DNA of 64,000 nucleotides from Capitulum mitella (GCA_030062745.1 CP099847.1:28444923-28508922), one strand, 5' to 3'; positions 51,801-61,360 are shown, counted from the stretch's first letter. Made by a program: numbers and translations. Notes: generated from the sequence alone by a model not told the origin.

Positions 51801-54800
51801 CGGGTCGCCGCCGACTGAGCTGCCTCGCTCCAGCTGCGATATGAGCCACTCCATTTCGGACGGCGGCTGTCGCCGAGAACACGCACGTGATGTCATCGTT
51901 GTCTAAAACCTCAAAACAGATAGCCATCGAACCGACACAAGGCGTGAAGTATGTGCTGGAACCATTCGCACAAAGCAGCTAAATTCTAGGACCACCTGCA
52001 CCCCGTGACCACAAAGAATACATGACTAAATCAATGCTGCCCTTGGAAAAGCTAGGTTTAACACGATGCTTTACACCATATTTCCACGTTTTTCATCGTC
52101 TCTATTCTCGTCGTTTTGTGTGTGTGTGCCATTTAGCATTACTTTCGTCCTTTCCCACGTGGACGTCTATTGACCTCAGCTCTACAAATCACACGCAACC
52201 GTTGACAACGAGCGACAAACGCGCGAAAAGAGCGCGCCACCACCTTCTCTTTACTGCCGTTCCTCATCAGCTCCCAGTTGCAGTCCAGCTCGCTCTCCGC
52301 CTGCAGGAAGTAGCGTCCGTCCGTCCAGAGGGCAGCACTGTCGCGGGTCACCACGGCCAAACCTGTGGGGAACGACGAACGGAATCACTGGAATTCGGTG
52401 CGCTCACTGCCATCGTCTCTCTCATGTAGCTGTACATCACTGCAGTCGCCGCGTATAGGCGACCCTCCCGTCTCCGTGGCATAGTCACGAGGGACGGCAG
52501 CATCATTGCAAACTTTGCACTGGCTCACTGTCATTGTCTCACTGAACCGCTTCATGCAACGTCACACAGCCACAGCACTAAGCAGAAGGTCCCTGTCAAG
52601 TTGCGCCGTCTGCCGCTAACCACGTCTTAGGATTCTGAAACGCAGCCGCACGCTGCGGCCTAAGCAGTGTGGACGTGAACCTTGCGTGAGCAGTGCGGCA
52701 GAACGGACTAAGCGTGGGCGCCGCTCTCGCGAGTTTGCCGTAAAACGCCGATTCTCCAGGTGGCAGCACCATCGCAACCAGCTGTGGCGATGGAAAAGGC
52801 CATACAACCAACCCAGTCTGCGGCTTCTATCGGCTCCCTTAGCGGCGTTATCGTGACAAGCTCCGTATTTTTATAGACGGAAAACAACGGAAACGGTTGT
52901 TTAACCCTATTCCCGGCAGGGGGAGGGGCGGAATCCGCCCCCCCTCGGGTTTTTTGCTTGCCAATTCTAGGCTTTTTAACGCAGCTTCACGAAACTTGGT
53001 CACTTTTCCTAGGTATTTTTTCCACGTGCCGTGACAAAATTTCAAAATTCTACTTTGCTCAGGGGCGGAGTCAGACAACGTTTTTGGGAGGCACCTCATG
53101 CTATTTTTGGCCATGTTAAGGGTAAAAGGAAAATGTCTGCCAAAAACAGAGTTTTAAAGATAGAACCTAAAACTTTATATGGATGTATAGCGAAATAGCT
53201 GGGCCATGTGCAGATGTAATTTCGTTCACCTGAGGTCATTTTACAAGGTCGGGTCAAGGTCAAAATTTAAAATTTGTTTTTTCGCTATAATTTAGGCACC
53301 GTTTTTTCAAATACCAAACCCGGAACATATATGACGTAGAACGGTGCCTTCTATTTGTGTACCAAGTTTCAGCTTGATATCAGGTCGGGTCACGGAGCTA
53401 TGACCTAAAATGTCACTGCGCGTACCCTATATCGCAATAGCCATAAAATGATTTTTTTTTAAATAGAGTGAATTCAAATGGTTGAAAACGTTTAAAGATA
53501 ATATTAAATGCATAGGATATCATTCCAGGTGACCCCAAGGTAACTGGAGGTCATTTAAGGTGAAAGGTCACAAGTTGATCTGAAAAACGTGTGACCATGA
53601 CAGTTCCCCTTTTTTCATGTCCCTGGTACTGCCTATGCTAACATTATACAAACATTGTAATGCGATTTGTACTTGTTTAGTATAACATGACTAGCAGTAG
53701 CCAAAAAAGGGTGCTTGCCTCTTTTGTTCATTCAGTTGTTAGAAAACTAATCCTCCTATTTTTGAAACCCTGTGAACGCCCATGAATTTTCTCAAAATTT
53801 CAGATTTGTGGACCCATGGTAAAAGCCCTATCCATAATCTCTCGATTCATGCCAGTTTCATCGAAATCGGTCGATAAACAACGGAGTTATAAGAAGTCCA
53901 AAAGTGCCCCCCCAATTTGACATTTTTGCCCCCTGTATCCACAAATTTCAAAATTTTGGAAATTTCTTTGTATAAAAATGTAGTTCATGTCACGGCAAAT
54001 CGATTTCCGTTTGTTGCGATGAAATCGGACACGTAGTTCTCGAGATCTCAGGGGGGGCCGAGTCCGCCCCCCCTGCCGGGAATCGGCCATACCGTCTAGC
54101 CCTCCGGGAATAGGGTTAATGACCAGAGATAATCTGAACATGATTACACATTCGAATATACCAGGTGTTCGACTAAGGTAGCTTTTGTCTTTAATTCCGT
54201 ATTACACTGAGAAAAACACGAATAATAAACGGTGGCCCCAGCAGTGGAAATGTTTTTTCCAAGATTTCTTAAATTCCAGCAATTTATTTATGGCGCTCAA
54301 TGCGAAGAATTGCATAAAATCTGTGTCTGTTCCAACTCATTGCTTTTCAGGGTTTCCTACTACTTTGCCCTGTGTTCTGCTGTGAAACGAATCCTTCGTT
54401 TCCGACGCAAAGGAGCATTAAAAACATCTAAGCGTCTGGAATTTTGGCTCATGACGTAAAAATAACCTCTTTTTGCACAATGCATGTTGCGTAAATCGAT
54501 CAAAGGAAGAGGGTCGAACAACATCCGAGAAGACAGCCGGTATTCCGTACCACCAGCAGGAACGAAGCTCTGCAGATTGTCCTCTAACGACCTCGACCCC
54601 TCTGACCTCTCAGCCGTCTCCGGACCCACCTGCCGAGCCGCTGAAGCCGCTGATGAACTGCACCCGGTGGTCGTGCGGTGCCACGTACTCGGACTGGTGC
54701 TCGTCGTCCATGGGGACAATATAGGCCTGCAGCTTGTACCGGGGGTCCTCCATCAGCTCCCGCAGCCTGCGCAGTCTGCGAGCGCAGACGTCCCGCGTGA

Positions 54801-54805
54801 ACGTG
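38091..54805 (-). CDS. XPNPEP2: Membrane-type aminopeptidase P (Xaa-Pro aminopeptidase), 15 exons recovered, 5' end missing
   Basis: M24B metallopeptidase that removes the N-terminal residue from peptides with proline in second position. Fifteen exons join in phase with GT-AG introns into about 665 residues (human XPNPEP2 has 674). Numbering from the first recovered residue, the metal ligands are Asp420 (LLDSGG), Asp431 (TTDVT), His494 (GSGHGIG), Glu527 (DEPGYY) and Glu541 (GIRLE). The conserved pocket histidines are His400 (VHYAP) and His503 (VHEGP). Ligand spacing (D to D 11, D to H 74) equals that recalled for human XPNPEP1. The N-terminal half carries [23 protein letters not shown] and [10 protein letters not shown] signatures. 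The tail is hydrophobic and suggests a GPI anchor. HEGP resembles cytosolic XPNPEP1, so the paralogue call rests mainly on the tail. The signal-peptide exon was not found. The family call is near certain; the subtype is probable. Confidence 0.95.
38782..39031 (+). mobile_element. Family A fragment (left end)
   Basis: CACCCTATTACCGTATTGGGGG, then TTTTTGAAGCAGGTTCACGAAA and GGGGCAAAGCCAGG match the first 250 bp of family A. It is cut at TTTTAA by family B copy 3. Confidence 0.7.
39032..39575 (+). mobile_element. Family B, copy 3, right part missing, inserted in family A
   Basis: Starts TTAACCCACCCCCTCTGG, follows family B to GAGTTACTCAGAACGGGTT, then stops. It begins exactly at the TTAA that interrupts the family A fragment. 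Confidence 0.75.
39716..39811 (-). CDS. XPNPEP2: Aminopeptidase P exon n
   Basis: Acceptor TTTTTTTCCAG|TAC and donor GAACAG|GTAACA; 96 nt, exactly 32 codons. Encodes [18 protein letters not shown], then [14 protein letters not shown]. The string matches the LTFE..T.VP...K.I....L segment that closes the M24B catalytic domain. Confidence 0.95.
40398..40474 (-). CDS. XPNPEP2: Aminopeptidase P exon m: metal Glu motifs
   Basis: Acceptor CTTGTTCCAG|AG and donor ACGACG|GTAAAA; 77 nt, phase 1 in and phase 0 out. Encodes (E)[18 protein letters not shown], then VKKRDTT. DEPGYY supplies Glu527 and GIRLE supplies Glu541, the last two metal ligands. Confidence 0.97.
40856..40921 (-). CDS. XPNPEP2: Aminopeptidase P exon l (66-nt exon)
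   Basis: Acceptor CTTTTCAG|GG and donor GATG|GTATGA; 66 nt, phase 1 in and out. Encodes (G)[18 protein letters not shown], then FSD, joining VHEG to EPGYY exactly as in the family (HEGP...L..GM...DEPGYY). It was found by phase and family position. Confidence 0.95.
41294..41335. repeat. Intronic hairpin, 18-bp arms and GTGTGT loop
   Basis: The arms CGATTTGGACGGTGGCCC and GGGCCACCGTCCAAATCG are perfect reverse complements around a six-base loop. It lies in the intron after aminopeptidase P exon k. Confidence 0.85.
41382..41478 (-). CDS. XPNPEP2: Aminopeptidase P exon k: metal His motif
   Basis: Acceptor TTGCTTCAG|ATG and donor GAGG|GTCAGT; 97 nt, phase 0 in and phase 1 out. Encodes [18 protein letters not shown], then [18 protein letters not shown] carries metal ligand His494 and VHEG carries His503. 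A near-perfect hairpin lies 46 bp beyond the donor (41294-41335). Confidence 0.96.
41795..41943 (-). CDS. XPNPEP2: Aminopeptidase P exon j: second metal Asp
   Basis: Acceptor GCCCTCAG|GG and donor GTGCAG|GTCAGG; 149 nt, phase 1 in and phase 0 out. Encodes [17 protein letters not shown], then [18 protein letters not shown]. The TTDVTRT aspartate (Asp431) bridges the two metals. The segment is the same length as in human XPNPEP1 up to the next exon. Confidence 0.97.
42437..42638 (-). CDS. XPNPEP2: Aminopeptidase P exon i: pocket His and first metal Asp
   Basis: Acceptor CCCTCTAG|GTG and donor GGAG|GTAGCT; 202 nt, phase 0 in and phase 1 out. Encodes [36 protein letters not shown] and [14 protein letters not shown] holds a conserved pocket histidine (His400). 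LLDSGG holds the first metal-binding aspartate (Asp420). Confidence 0.97.
43118..43264 (-). CDS. XPNPEP2: Aminopeptidase P exon h: start of pita-bread domain
   Basis: Acceptor TTTATCAG|GTG and donor GAAGAG|GTTAGT; 147 nt, exactly 49 codons. Encodes [18 protein letters not shown], then [20 protein letters not shown]...KA.KN..E..G...A...D.VAL is the conserved entry into the catalytic domain. Confidence 0.96.
43570..43696 (-). CDS. XPNPEP2: Aminopeptidase P exon g
   Basis: Acceptor TTGTTTCAG|G and donor AATCAG|GTCAGC; 127 nt, phase 2 in and phase 0 out. Encodes [18 protein letters not shown], then [18 protein letters not shown], corresponding to the poorly conserved stretch (Y..I...L) before the catalytic domain. 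Identification rests on phase, position and adjoining exons. Confidence 0.9.
44566..44692 (-). CDS. XPNPEP2: Aminopeptidase P exon f
   Basis: Acceptor TTGTCAG|TG and consensus donor CA|GTAAGT; 127 nt, phase 1 in and phase 2 out. Encodes (V)[17 protein letters not shown], then [17 protein letters not shown], equivalent to the PVFFSYAI segment and following helix of XPNPEP1. The intron on its 5' side (about 4.4 kb) is the largest in the recovered gene. Confidence 0.92.
46657..46824. mobile_element. Short inverted-repeat element (~170 bp)
   Basis: Arms at 46657-46685 and 46796-46824 are reverse complements at about 26 of 29 positions (core CGATGGAATGCA). The unit could fold into a hairpin. The family is unknown and no target duplication is evident. 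Confidence 0.55.
48270..48352 (-). repeat. tRNA-derived SINE head
   Basis: Minus strand has an A-box-like TGGCGAGGTGG, an inner stem GTCCGT...ACGGAC and a B-box-like GAATTCAAGTCCC at tRNA-like spacing. The body may extend down to about 48000, but its end cannot be placed. A decayed tRNA pseudogene is the alternative. Confidence 0.5.
48768..48930. repeat. (TA)n microsatellite and AT-rich tract
   Basis: Uninterrupted TA run at about 48770-48802, followed by TATAT/ATTAT-rich sequence. Confidence 0.9.
49062..49199 (-). CDS. XPNPEP2: Aminopeptidase P exon e
   Basis: Acceptor CCCCCTACAG|GA and donor CCAG|GTATGA; 138 nt, phase 1 in and out. Encodes [14 protein letters not shown], then [18 protein letters not shown] and GDIPHTP. 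The [14 protein letters not shown] string is diagnostic of eukaryotic aminopeptidase P. It starts the second (creatinase-like) N-terminal domain. Confidence 0.97.
49460..50731 (+). mobile_element. Family E, copy 2, in an aminopeptidase P intron
   Basis: Starts near TTGAACCGCCGCCCATATAG (TTAA degraded) and ends CCTATATGGGCGAGGATTAA. It matches 25065-26299 along its length. It sits in the intron between exons e and d. Confidence 0.72.
50914..51027 (-). CDS. XPNPEP2: Aminopeptidase P exon d
   Basis: Acceptor TTTTTTCAG|GA and donor GCAG|GTGTGT; 114 nt, phase 1 in and out. Encodes [18 protein letters not shown] followed by [26 protein letters not shown] is the conserved NLVDLVW..RPP segment before the linker. 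Confidence 0.95.
51165..51392. repeat. Polypurine (GA)-rich tract
   Basis: About 225 bp composed almost only of G and A on the plus strand (GAGAGAAAGAGAGG-type units), so pyrimidine-only in the transcript. It lies in the intron between exons d and c. The two open frames across it are low-complexity artefacts. Confidence 0.9.
51601..51765. repeat. 20-bp minisatellite repeating an exon end and 5' splice site
   Basis: Eight units of about 20 bp, minus-strand form GCCAGGCTGAGGGGTGAGTC. The first unit in transcript order is the real end of exon c with its donor (AGGG|GTGAGT). The rest extend into the intron with 1-3 changes each. Confidence 0.85.
51752..51866 (-). CDS. XPNPEP2: Aminopeptidase P exon c
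   Basis: Acceptor GGCGACAG|CCG and donor AGGG|GTGAGT; 115 nt, phase 0 in and phase 1 out. Encodes [18 protein letters not shown], then [12 protein letters not shown], matching the EDWL...GSRVGVDP segment of the family. The donor lies inside a 20-bp minisatellite that repeats this exon end and splice site (see 51601-51765). Confidence 0.92.
52244..52362 (-). CDS. XPNPEP2: Aminopeptidase P exon b
   Basis: Acceptor CCCCACAG|GT and donor GAGAAG|GTGGTG; 119 nt, entering in phase 1 and leaving in phase 0. Encodes [18 protein letters not shown] followed by [25 protein letters not shown] and DCNWEL are hallmark strings of eukaryotic aminopeptidase P. An earlier GCA|GTAAAG donor was rejected because it breaks the phase with exon c. 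Confidence 0.95.
52901..54119 (+). mobile_element. Family A, copy 7, in an aminopeptidase P intron
   Basis: Complete ends and TTAA on both sides (TTAACCCTATTCCCGG ... CCGGGAATAGGGTTAA). It lies between exons b and a, antisense to the gene. One half of the double AGGTCA site has changed (AAGGTGAAAGGTCAC). Confidence 0.88.
54630..54805 (-). CDS. XPNPEP2: Aminopeptidase P exon a (first recovered): N-terminal domain
   Basis: Encodes [14 protein letters not shown], then [20 protein letters not shown] and [11 protein letters not shown], the classic start of the M24B N-terminal domain. The donor is GCAG|GTGGGT, leaving phase 1. The acceptor is uncertain. CCCTCTGAG|C at 54805 has a pyrimidine-rich tract and a CACTGAC branch-point-like motif about 50 nt upstream. 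CGCTCGCAG|A at 54775 is an alternative in the same phase. Either way the exon needs two bases from an upstream exon that was not found. Confidence 0.88.
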
Positions 54806-56780
54806 CTCAGAGGGTGGCGTGCGGAACAGTCAGACAACCAACACATCAAACCGTATCAAGGTCAGTGGACGAGGAGGGGACATGGTTCCTGTGCGAACAG
54901 CCGAAGGTGCATGATTAGTAGATGTAACATGATGATTGTATGAGGAGACTAGCTGTTATCAGGCACGTAGCCAGATTTTCCTCGGGGGAGGCAAATGTCA
55001 AATTTTGTCATTTGCCACTGGCATATGACGAAATTTATAGGAAACAGCAGCAGTGGTTATTTACCCCATGCCTTACGGACAGGAAAACATATGTTTGCAT
55101 TTGGAACATGTATATGATCACTATTCCGTATTCGTGCGAAATCGATATATATCTAGCGAAGACTACTTGGCTTAGGGGGGGGGGATATGGCCCCATGCCC
55201 CCTGGCTACGTCCCTGCTTGTTGTCGCATATTCGCTCCTACATCCGCATCAATGACACTAGGGTGACGCGGCTAAACATGTATCTGTGTTATTATTATTT
55301 GTTCTATTAATATTCCTATGACTATTGACTATGAAATCATATCAGCTGACAACCGATATGACTATTCCGATGTCATATCAGTTGTAAATGAACAGCACTT
55401 AAAACACAAAGGCCTTAAAACTGTCGACATTTTTGCTTAGTTTTGTTTTTCTCTTTCTTTTTTGCTGAGACGCATCCTGAGTGGTCCGCCTTCTATTTGT
55501 CGATGCAGGGACCAGACAGACATTGATTGACAGGAACGGCAATATACCGCTTGAAAAGACAACTTCGACACTTTGTAGACCACGCACAGATGCTGACCTC
55601 ATTCAATCTGCTCCAGAGACGCTTCAGACTTCTGTATTGGAAGGAGCGAAACTATGGCGTGATAAGCATCCACTGTCTGACGTGATTATGACGTTTCATC
55701 ACCCACCACAACTTGCGCACGTGACTAACAATAGCCGCTTCTCCGCCTACGTCTAGTGTTTGGCCCACTTCAACGGGTTCCTCGAGCTTTTGCAACCAGC
55801 GCGTCCGAGCCTGGCTCAGACCGTCAGGGCTATGTGACGCCCCAGTCCCCGGCCAAGCACCCGCTGCCGAGCCAGTAGTCTCCCCTGATCCCTGTCCGGC
55901 CTCTCCCCTCTCGACCTGAATCAGTACCGTCGCCCACCAGCTGTGACTAATCACTGCGGACCGTCCGCTGGCGGCGTCCAGCAGCTGGCTGGGGGTGGTG
56001 CTGACGGTCCGCGCCGGCCCGTCTGCCTCGGACAGTCCCGGGCGACGCCAGCGGCGACGCCCGCGGCGGTCCCGGCCTCACCGCTCGGTAGTGTTGACCC
56101 GGTTTGGAGGCGACGCCGCGTCGTCTGAGCACGTGGTTCTGGTGGCGGGGCCGGATATCGCCGGCTGGAGACCTGTAACGGGCGGACGGAGATGATCTCA
56201 GTAACCATTTGCAGATCCGGTGTTTCCGGCCCAATGCCGGTGTGGATTAATATTCACGTTCTCAGCAAGTTCTTTAAGTCTTTGTGCCTTGGACTCGAGC
56301 TTCGCAGTCGAAGTTCCGCATAACAGTGAAGTTACTTCGTGAATACTAGATATTGCCTGCGATATGTCGGATAATTCCGCATCAGTATGGGATTAGCTTT
56401 AGCAATCGCGTCTTTTTACTTTGAAACCATGGGCCCACGTCATACAAGCCAAGACGTGCACAAGTCAGTCCAGCCAAATGGCAACAGCAAAGTATGAATA
56501 TCTAGTTGGACGCTCTGCAAAGATCAGGTATACGTCATTTACGCACATAATAACATCAGCACTACTCCGTAGGTCAGCTGCCTCAATCGTTTGTCCCAAA
56601 AGCGTAGTACCGAGCGCAGCCATCTGCAGGCTCCCCATGAGAGCACTCTGAGTGGGCCCCGACTGGCAGCGCCGCTGGCACCGTGACTCGACACCTGGCG
56701 CCAGATCAGACTGCCCGGCTGTTGACCCAGCCATCCCGTCCCCAGCTCTGGCCGCACGGGCCCTCCTCCCGGCCGGTCGG
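54806..56780. other. Upstream region or first intron of aminopeptidase P
   Basis: No signal-peptide exon could be recognised. 55840-56200 is GC/CpG-rich. 54960-55210 has GGGGGAGGCAAAT...CATTTGCC and GGCTACGT motifs, possibly another decayed repeat. Frames are short. Confidence 0.4.
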
Positions 56781-56784
56781 CGGC

Positions 56785-57560
56785 CTGTAGTGCGCTCTGT
56801 TCGCCCCCCCCCCCCCCTTTCCCGCTGAAAGGCGGTCTGCAGTGCTCTCCGTCCCCCGGCCAGGAGGCCTGTAGTGCGCTCTGTTCCCCCCTCCCCGCTG
56901 GGAGGCGGTCTGCAGTGCGCTCCGTCCCCCGGCCAGGAGGCCTGTAGTGCGCTCTGTCCCCCCTCCCCGCCGGGAGGCAGTCTGTAGTGCGCTCCGTTCC
57001 CCGGCCAGGAGGCCTGTAGTGCGCTCTGTCCCCCCTCCCCGCCGGGAGGCAGTCTGTAGTGCGCTCCGTCCCCCGGCCAGGAGGCCTGTAGTGCGCTCTG
57101 TTCCCCCCCTCCCCGCTGAAAGGCGGTCTGCAGTGCTCTCCGTCCCCCGGCCAGGAGGCCTGTAGTGCGCTCTGTTCCCCCCTCCCCGCTGGGAGGCGGC
57201 CTGTAGTGCGCTCCGTCCCCCGGCCAGGAGGCCTGTAGTGCGCTCTGTCCCCCCTCCCCGCCGGGAGGCAGTCTGTAGTGCGCTCCGTCCCCCGGCCAGG
57301 AGGCCTGTAGTGCGCTCCGTCCCCCGGCCAGGAGGCCTGTAGTGCGCTCCGTCCCCCGGCCAGGAGGCCTGTAGTGCGCTCCGTCCCCCGGCCAGGAGGC
57401 CTGTAGTGCGCTCCGTCCCCCGGCCAGAAGGCCTGTAGTGCGCTCCGTCCCCCGGCCAGGAGGCCTGTAGTGCGCTCCGTCCCCCGGCCAGGAGGCCTGT
57501 AGTGCGCTCCGTCCCCCGGCCAGGAGGCCTGTAGTGCGCTCCGTCCCCCGGCCAGGAGGC
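56785..57560. repeat. GC-rich 32-bp minisatellite with higher-order units
   Basis: The right part is about nine copies of a 32-bp unit containing GGCCAGGAGGCCTGTAGTGC. The left part alternates that unit with a 35-41 bp variant (CTCTGTTCCCCCCTCCCCGC...) about seven times. The unit is not a multiple of three, which explains long stop-free frames on the minus strand (up to 435 codons) with a 32-residue period. Confidence 0.9.
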
Positions 57561-60160
57561 GGCCTGGAGCGTGCGTAACATGGCCGTCACGAAACAGTCC
57601 CCTACCGCGTCGGAGCGCCGCACGGCACTCCCCTCTCGTCGGCCGCTGAGCCGTGCGGGCCGCGACTCCGCACGACAACGAGGGAATTTTCGCGTAATGT
57701 TGCACAACGTGGGCTGGGTCAGCTCTCTGGCGCGTACGCCTCGGACATGCGAGCGAAGGTCGTGACTGGCCTGATTTGCATGATCTGGCAAAGCCCTTGC
57801 GGTTTTCGGCCGTGCCGTCAAGGTTAATTTTGTCTGCGTGTGACATTATGGCGCAACGAAAGGATGCTGGTGAAATTTGGGCAGCTTGGGACTTCGCCTA
57901 TTAATCTGCTGAGTTAGCTCGAAAGCAGACGACGGCGTCGCTGTCTTGTCTTTTTTAGTGTTTGAATTAAATTATCTTTTACAAAAGATCAGCTAAAATG
58001 TGAAGTTGGCCAAAAATCAGCATACATACAAGAGACGACTGCTGCCGATTATATTAAATGCATGGCTGGAACAACAACTGAGTGGGACAAGCAGAGCCAG
58101 ATGATAATGGGCATGGAATTGCACATATGTGTTTGCCCTTTTAAATCAACTGTGTTCGTATAGACTCTGTATCCGAATGTACTGATGCTCACTCCACGTG
58201 GGTGTAAAAATCTTAGCCTGAGCTCGTTCTTGCCCTCAGCTTAGACCTGGTATTTCAGACTGGTCCGAAAGGCGAGATTGTTTTTGAGGAAGCGCAAAGA
58301 AAAGTGGTACTTCTGTATTGTATCGTTTTCAATATCTTAAACAACAGAGATCTAAATTAGACAAGAACTATTAATGTGAACTGTTTAGCATTCACATGGA
58401 TTATATCGCGATATGCCCAATTTTCCTCATCGTTGCTCTGCGTTTCGCCAGCAGCGGACACGTTTCTGTAAACACCAGTCTCATCTCACGTAGTACCACT
58501 CAACTTCAGACACGCTCCACCATGCAGAGGCGAGCTTAACAGCGTCTCGCTTGGTTTACGCCCTGTTCCCGGGGTTCAGACGGTGCCGACTAGCCCTGCC
58601 AAACAAACGTAGTCCGCGCCTGTTGGAAGGATAAACAGGGGTGCGCGTGCCGTTGTTGTCAACAGGATGCATCCATCAGGAGGTAACACACGAAATGTGA
58701 ACGTGTAGTGAGTTAGCACGCAGTGAACTGCTGAGGGCACCATCATGAAGCTTCAGTTGACCAAAAAGCGCCTAATCACGTTTTTGGTCGGACAGCCATT
58801 TTGGGTATTACTACATTACGGACATAACGTTACCATCTGCAAAATTCGTTTTGATACCAATAATTCAAAATGGAAGGAGCTGAAATCGTACTTTGTACGT
58901 TCTTAGCGGTTGGGATTTCATACATGATAGACGTTCAAAAAAGAAGTTTAGACCAAAGTGTATGTCAGTCAGCGTGTCCAAGTTTTTCAGCGTCCACCAC
59001 CCGAACGCGCCACTCGATCGCAACACAAGTGGCACTGTCGGGTGCGCCGACTCAGCCGGCAAATTGTGGGTTTCGAAGTAATTCGTGGCGTGTGGCACGT
59101 GCCACGTGGCGCGAGCCGGACATCTGCGGAATTTAGTTCATCACGGGTACGGATACATCCTTGTGTTGCTTATGAGCCAATGTCCAGGGCGCAAACGGCT
59201 CAGTTCGGTGCAATGATGATGGCCGTCCGCAGGGAAAGGCGGACGGCCAGCTAGGCGATCAATGTCGATGGATTCAGGCCGAAAAGGAGGTGCAGCTTGT
59301 ACGTTAAGCGCGAGGTGCACAAGATAAATATGCCTCTTTCACTGCCGCAAAACTACAACCGCTGGGATGCTGAAAATTGGCGGGCAGGAAGAAATGATAC
59401 GTGGCAGTCGACATACGTGGCTGTTTTGCATGTCAATAGCTTCAGCTTGGTGTGTACGGGACGCACGTGCTGCGGTGTACCCGTTTGCCATTCAAGCCTT
59501 TGGCTTGGGAACTGCCGATGATGGAGGCGCGAAATTTCGTGGTGGGCTGCAAAGTCACAAATGCCATCAAGGACAAGAAAGATTTAGGGCATGGGTGGCA
59601 AGATGTCATCCATGTGGGCGTAGAACTGGTTGGACTTGGGATCCTCCGTTTTCGGGAAGGTGCACAATTCATGTCTACATGCGTGATGACGACAGGTGTA
59701 GTTTCATCGGGGTAATACTGGTACTAAGCGGGTGAACAGGTCTGCCTGAGATGCAAGCTTCGATTTTGACCCCAAACCAGCCCTGTAACGCTTTGCTTGG
59801 CCTTTAGTAGTAAGCTGCGTAAGTTATGAGCTATTGGGTACTGATTCTTATTCCTTCCGTGAGTATTTTTGTGTGCAGCTTTTCATAGCAAATACTAAAT
59901 CAACAGTAATCATCATTAACGTCTTGCGAACTTCTCATTTTTAGTTTCAAAGAGGGCAAAATACAAAGACTAAGCTGCTTCGTTTTCTGGGGTATTTTGC
60001 TTGGTGGTCATGATAAGGAAATAAAATTTTGAAGAATGCTAGTGTTTAGAAGACCATATCCTTGCTATCTCAGAGCATTCTGTTCAACGAAAGAACTGGG
60101 CTGAAAAAAGTTTGCAATTTAATTGCGCAACTCACGACTAAACTTTAACATTTAACTAGC
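57561..60160. other. No confident gene
   Basis: Short frames at 58865-59254 and 59297-59735 overlap on both strands without a recognised domain. It could contain the missing first exon of aminopeptidase P, but no supported candidate was found. Confidence 0.3.
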
Positions 60161-60162
60161 TG

Positions 60163-60220
<58 letters not shown>
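60163..60220. repeat. (TA)n microsatellite
   Basis: About 58 bp of uninterrupted TA repeats. Confidence 0.95.
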
Positions 60221-60379
60221 CTAATATAGCTAAGAAATCCAAGCCCCATTATCGTTAGGAGAAATCCCAGCAACTTCTACGAGCATCTTTATGCATCACA
60301 CGTCTCGCTTTCCCGCTAACGACTTCGAAACGGTGTCCTACCTAGAATAAAACAACATACCAAACACTGGTCACGTCGC

Positions 60380-61360
60380 TCGGACGGCGCCCGGACATTT
60401 CAGCATGGCCGCCACCCCGGCCTGCGGGTACGCGTCCCCGTCGTGCTTATTTGTGCACGTCATCGGCCTGTGACAACCATTTTCGGCGAGCAATAAACCC
60501 TGGTCGGAACGTCGCCGGCGGCGGCCGACGCGACGTTTTTACAGGTGCCGGCGGGCGGCGGCGGCGGCGGCGGCGGCGGCGGCAGGGGAGGACTGCGCGG
60601 GAGGGGGGCGCTCGCGCAGAAACGAGGCGTGACTGGCCGCGCCACGGGTTACGAATCGGGGGACAAAAGCCGTGGAGAAGGGCCCAGCGAGGGGCCGGAT
60701 GCCGTCTGAACGCTGTGGCCGCTGCGTCCTGCCAGACGGAGGGCGGTGTTTCCTCGGACCAGGTCCGCTGGTGAACGGGTTCTGGCGGAAATTTTGTCGA
60801 GGGCGCGATCTGTTTTGAGACAGATTATAGGTCGCATTTTATGGAGTTTTATAATAGGAAATAAACATACCAATTATTGGCTGCTGACTGATGAATGCTG
60901 AAACAAACGCTTTGCCGCTAGTCGCGAGGAGAACTGAAGCAAAACTGAGAAAAGAGCACACTTTCATGGTTGTTGTGCATGCATCTTGCACCACGGCTCA
61001 TCCAGGCACTGCGGTCACGGCCTTCCTGTCTGCGCAACCAAACATCCACCACCTCGAAAACAATGACAGCCCCATGGTCTGAAATTAGACCGGCGCGACG
61101 GCGGCCGGGCTGAGATCAGAGTGACCGAGCCAGCGGTCTCCATCGCCGCCGGCTGACGTCAGCGGTCGGCGCAGCGCCGCCTCGGCCGGGCCGATCCTGA
61201 TGTCAGCCTGCGCCGGCCGCTGTTCAAATACACAGCGGGCTGGACGCGGCGCGGGCCTCGCTGGACGGCCGGCCGGATCATGGGGGAAGTCTTGTGGTGA
61301 AGGGTGACGTCAGACCTGCATGCTGAACAGGCTTCAGCTGGACAGGGGCGCACTCAGAAT
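60380..61360. other. GC-rich island with (GGC)n
   Basis: CpG-rich sequence including a (CGG) run at about 60553-60582. No conserved coding motif. It lies 5.6 kb upstream of the first recovered aminopeptidase P exon, so a promoter role is conceivable but unproven. Confidence 0.4.

Noticed and set aside
52250-52256. GTAAAG donor inside exon b
   Set aside because: Better sequence than the chosen GTGGTG donor, but it leaves phase 1 while exon c requires phase 0; the family alignment supports the longer exon.
53887-54141. Conserved short frames within family A copies (also at 1153-1356 and 208-417)
   Set aside because: They recur only because the element is repeated. They are short, differ in length between copies and match no transposase.
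56539-57846. Longest open frames in the window (435 and 371 codons, minus strand)
   Set aside because: They are read through the 32-bp minisatellite, repeat the same 32-residue string and exist in two overlapping frames. This is a stop-poor repeat, not a gene.
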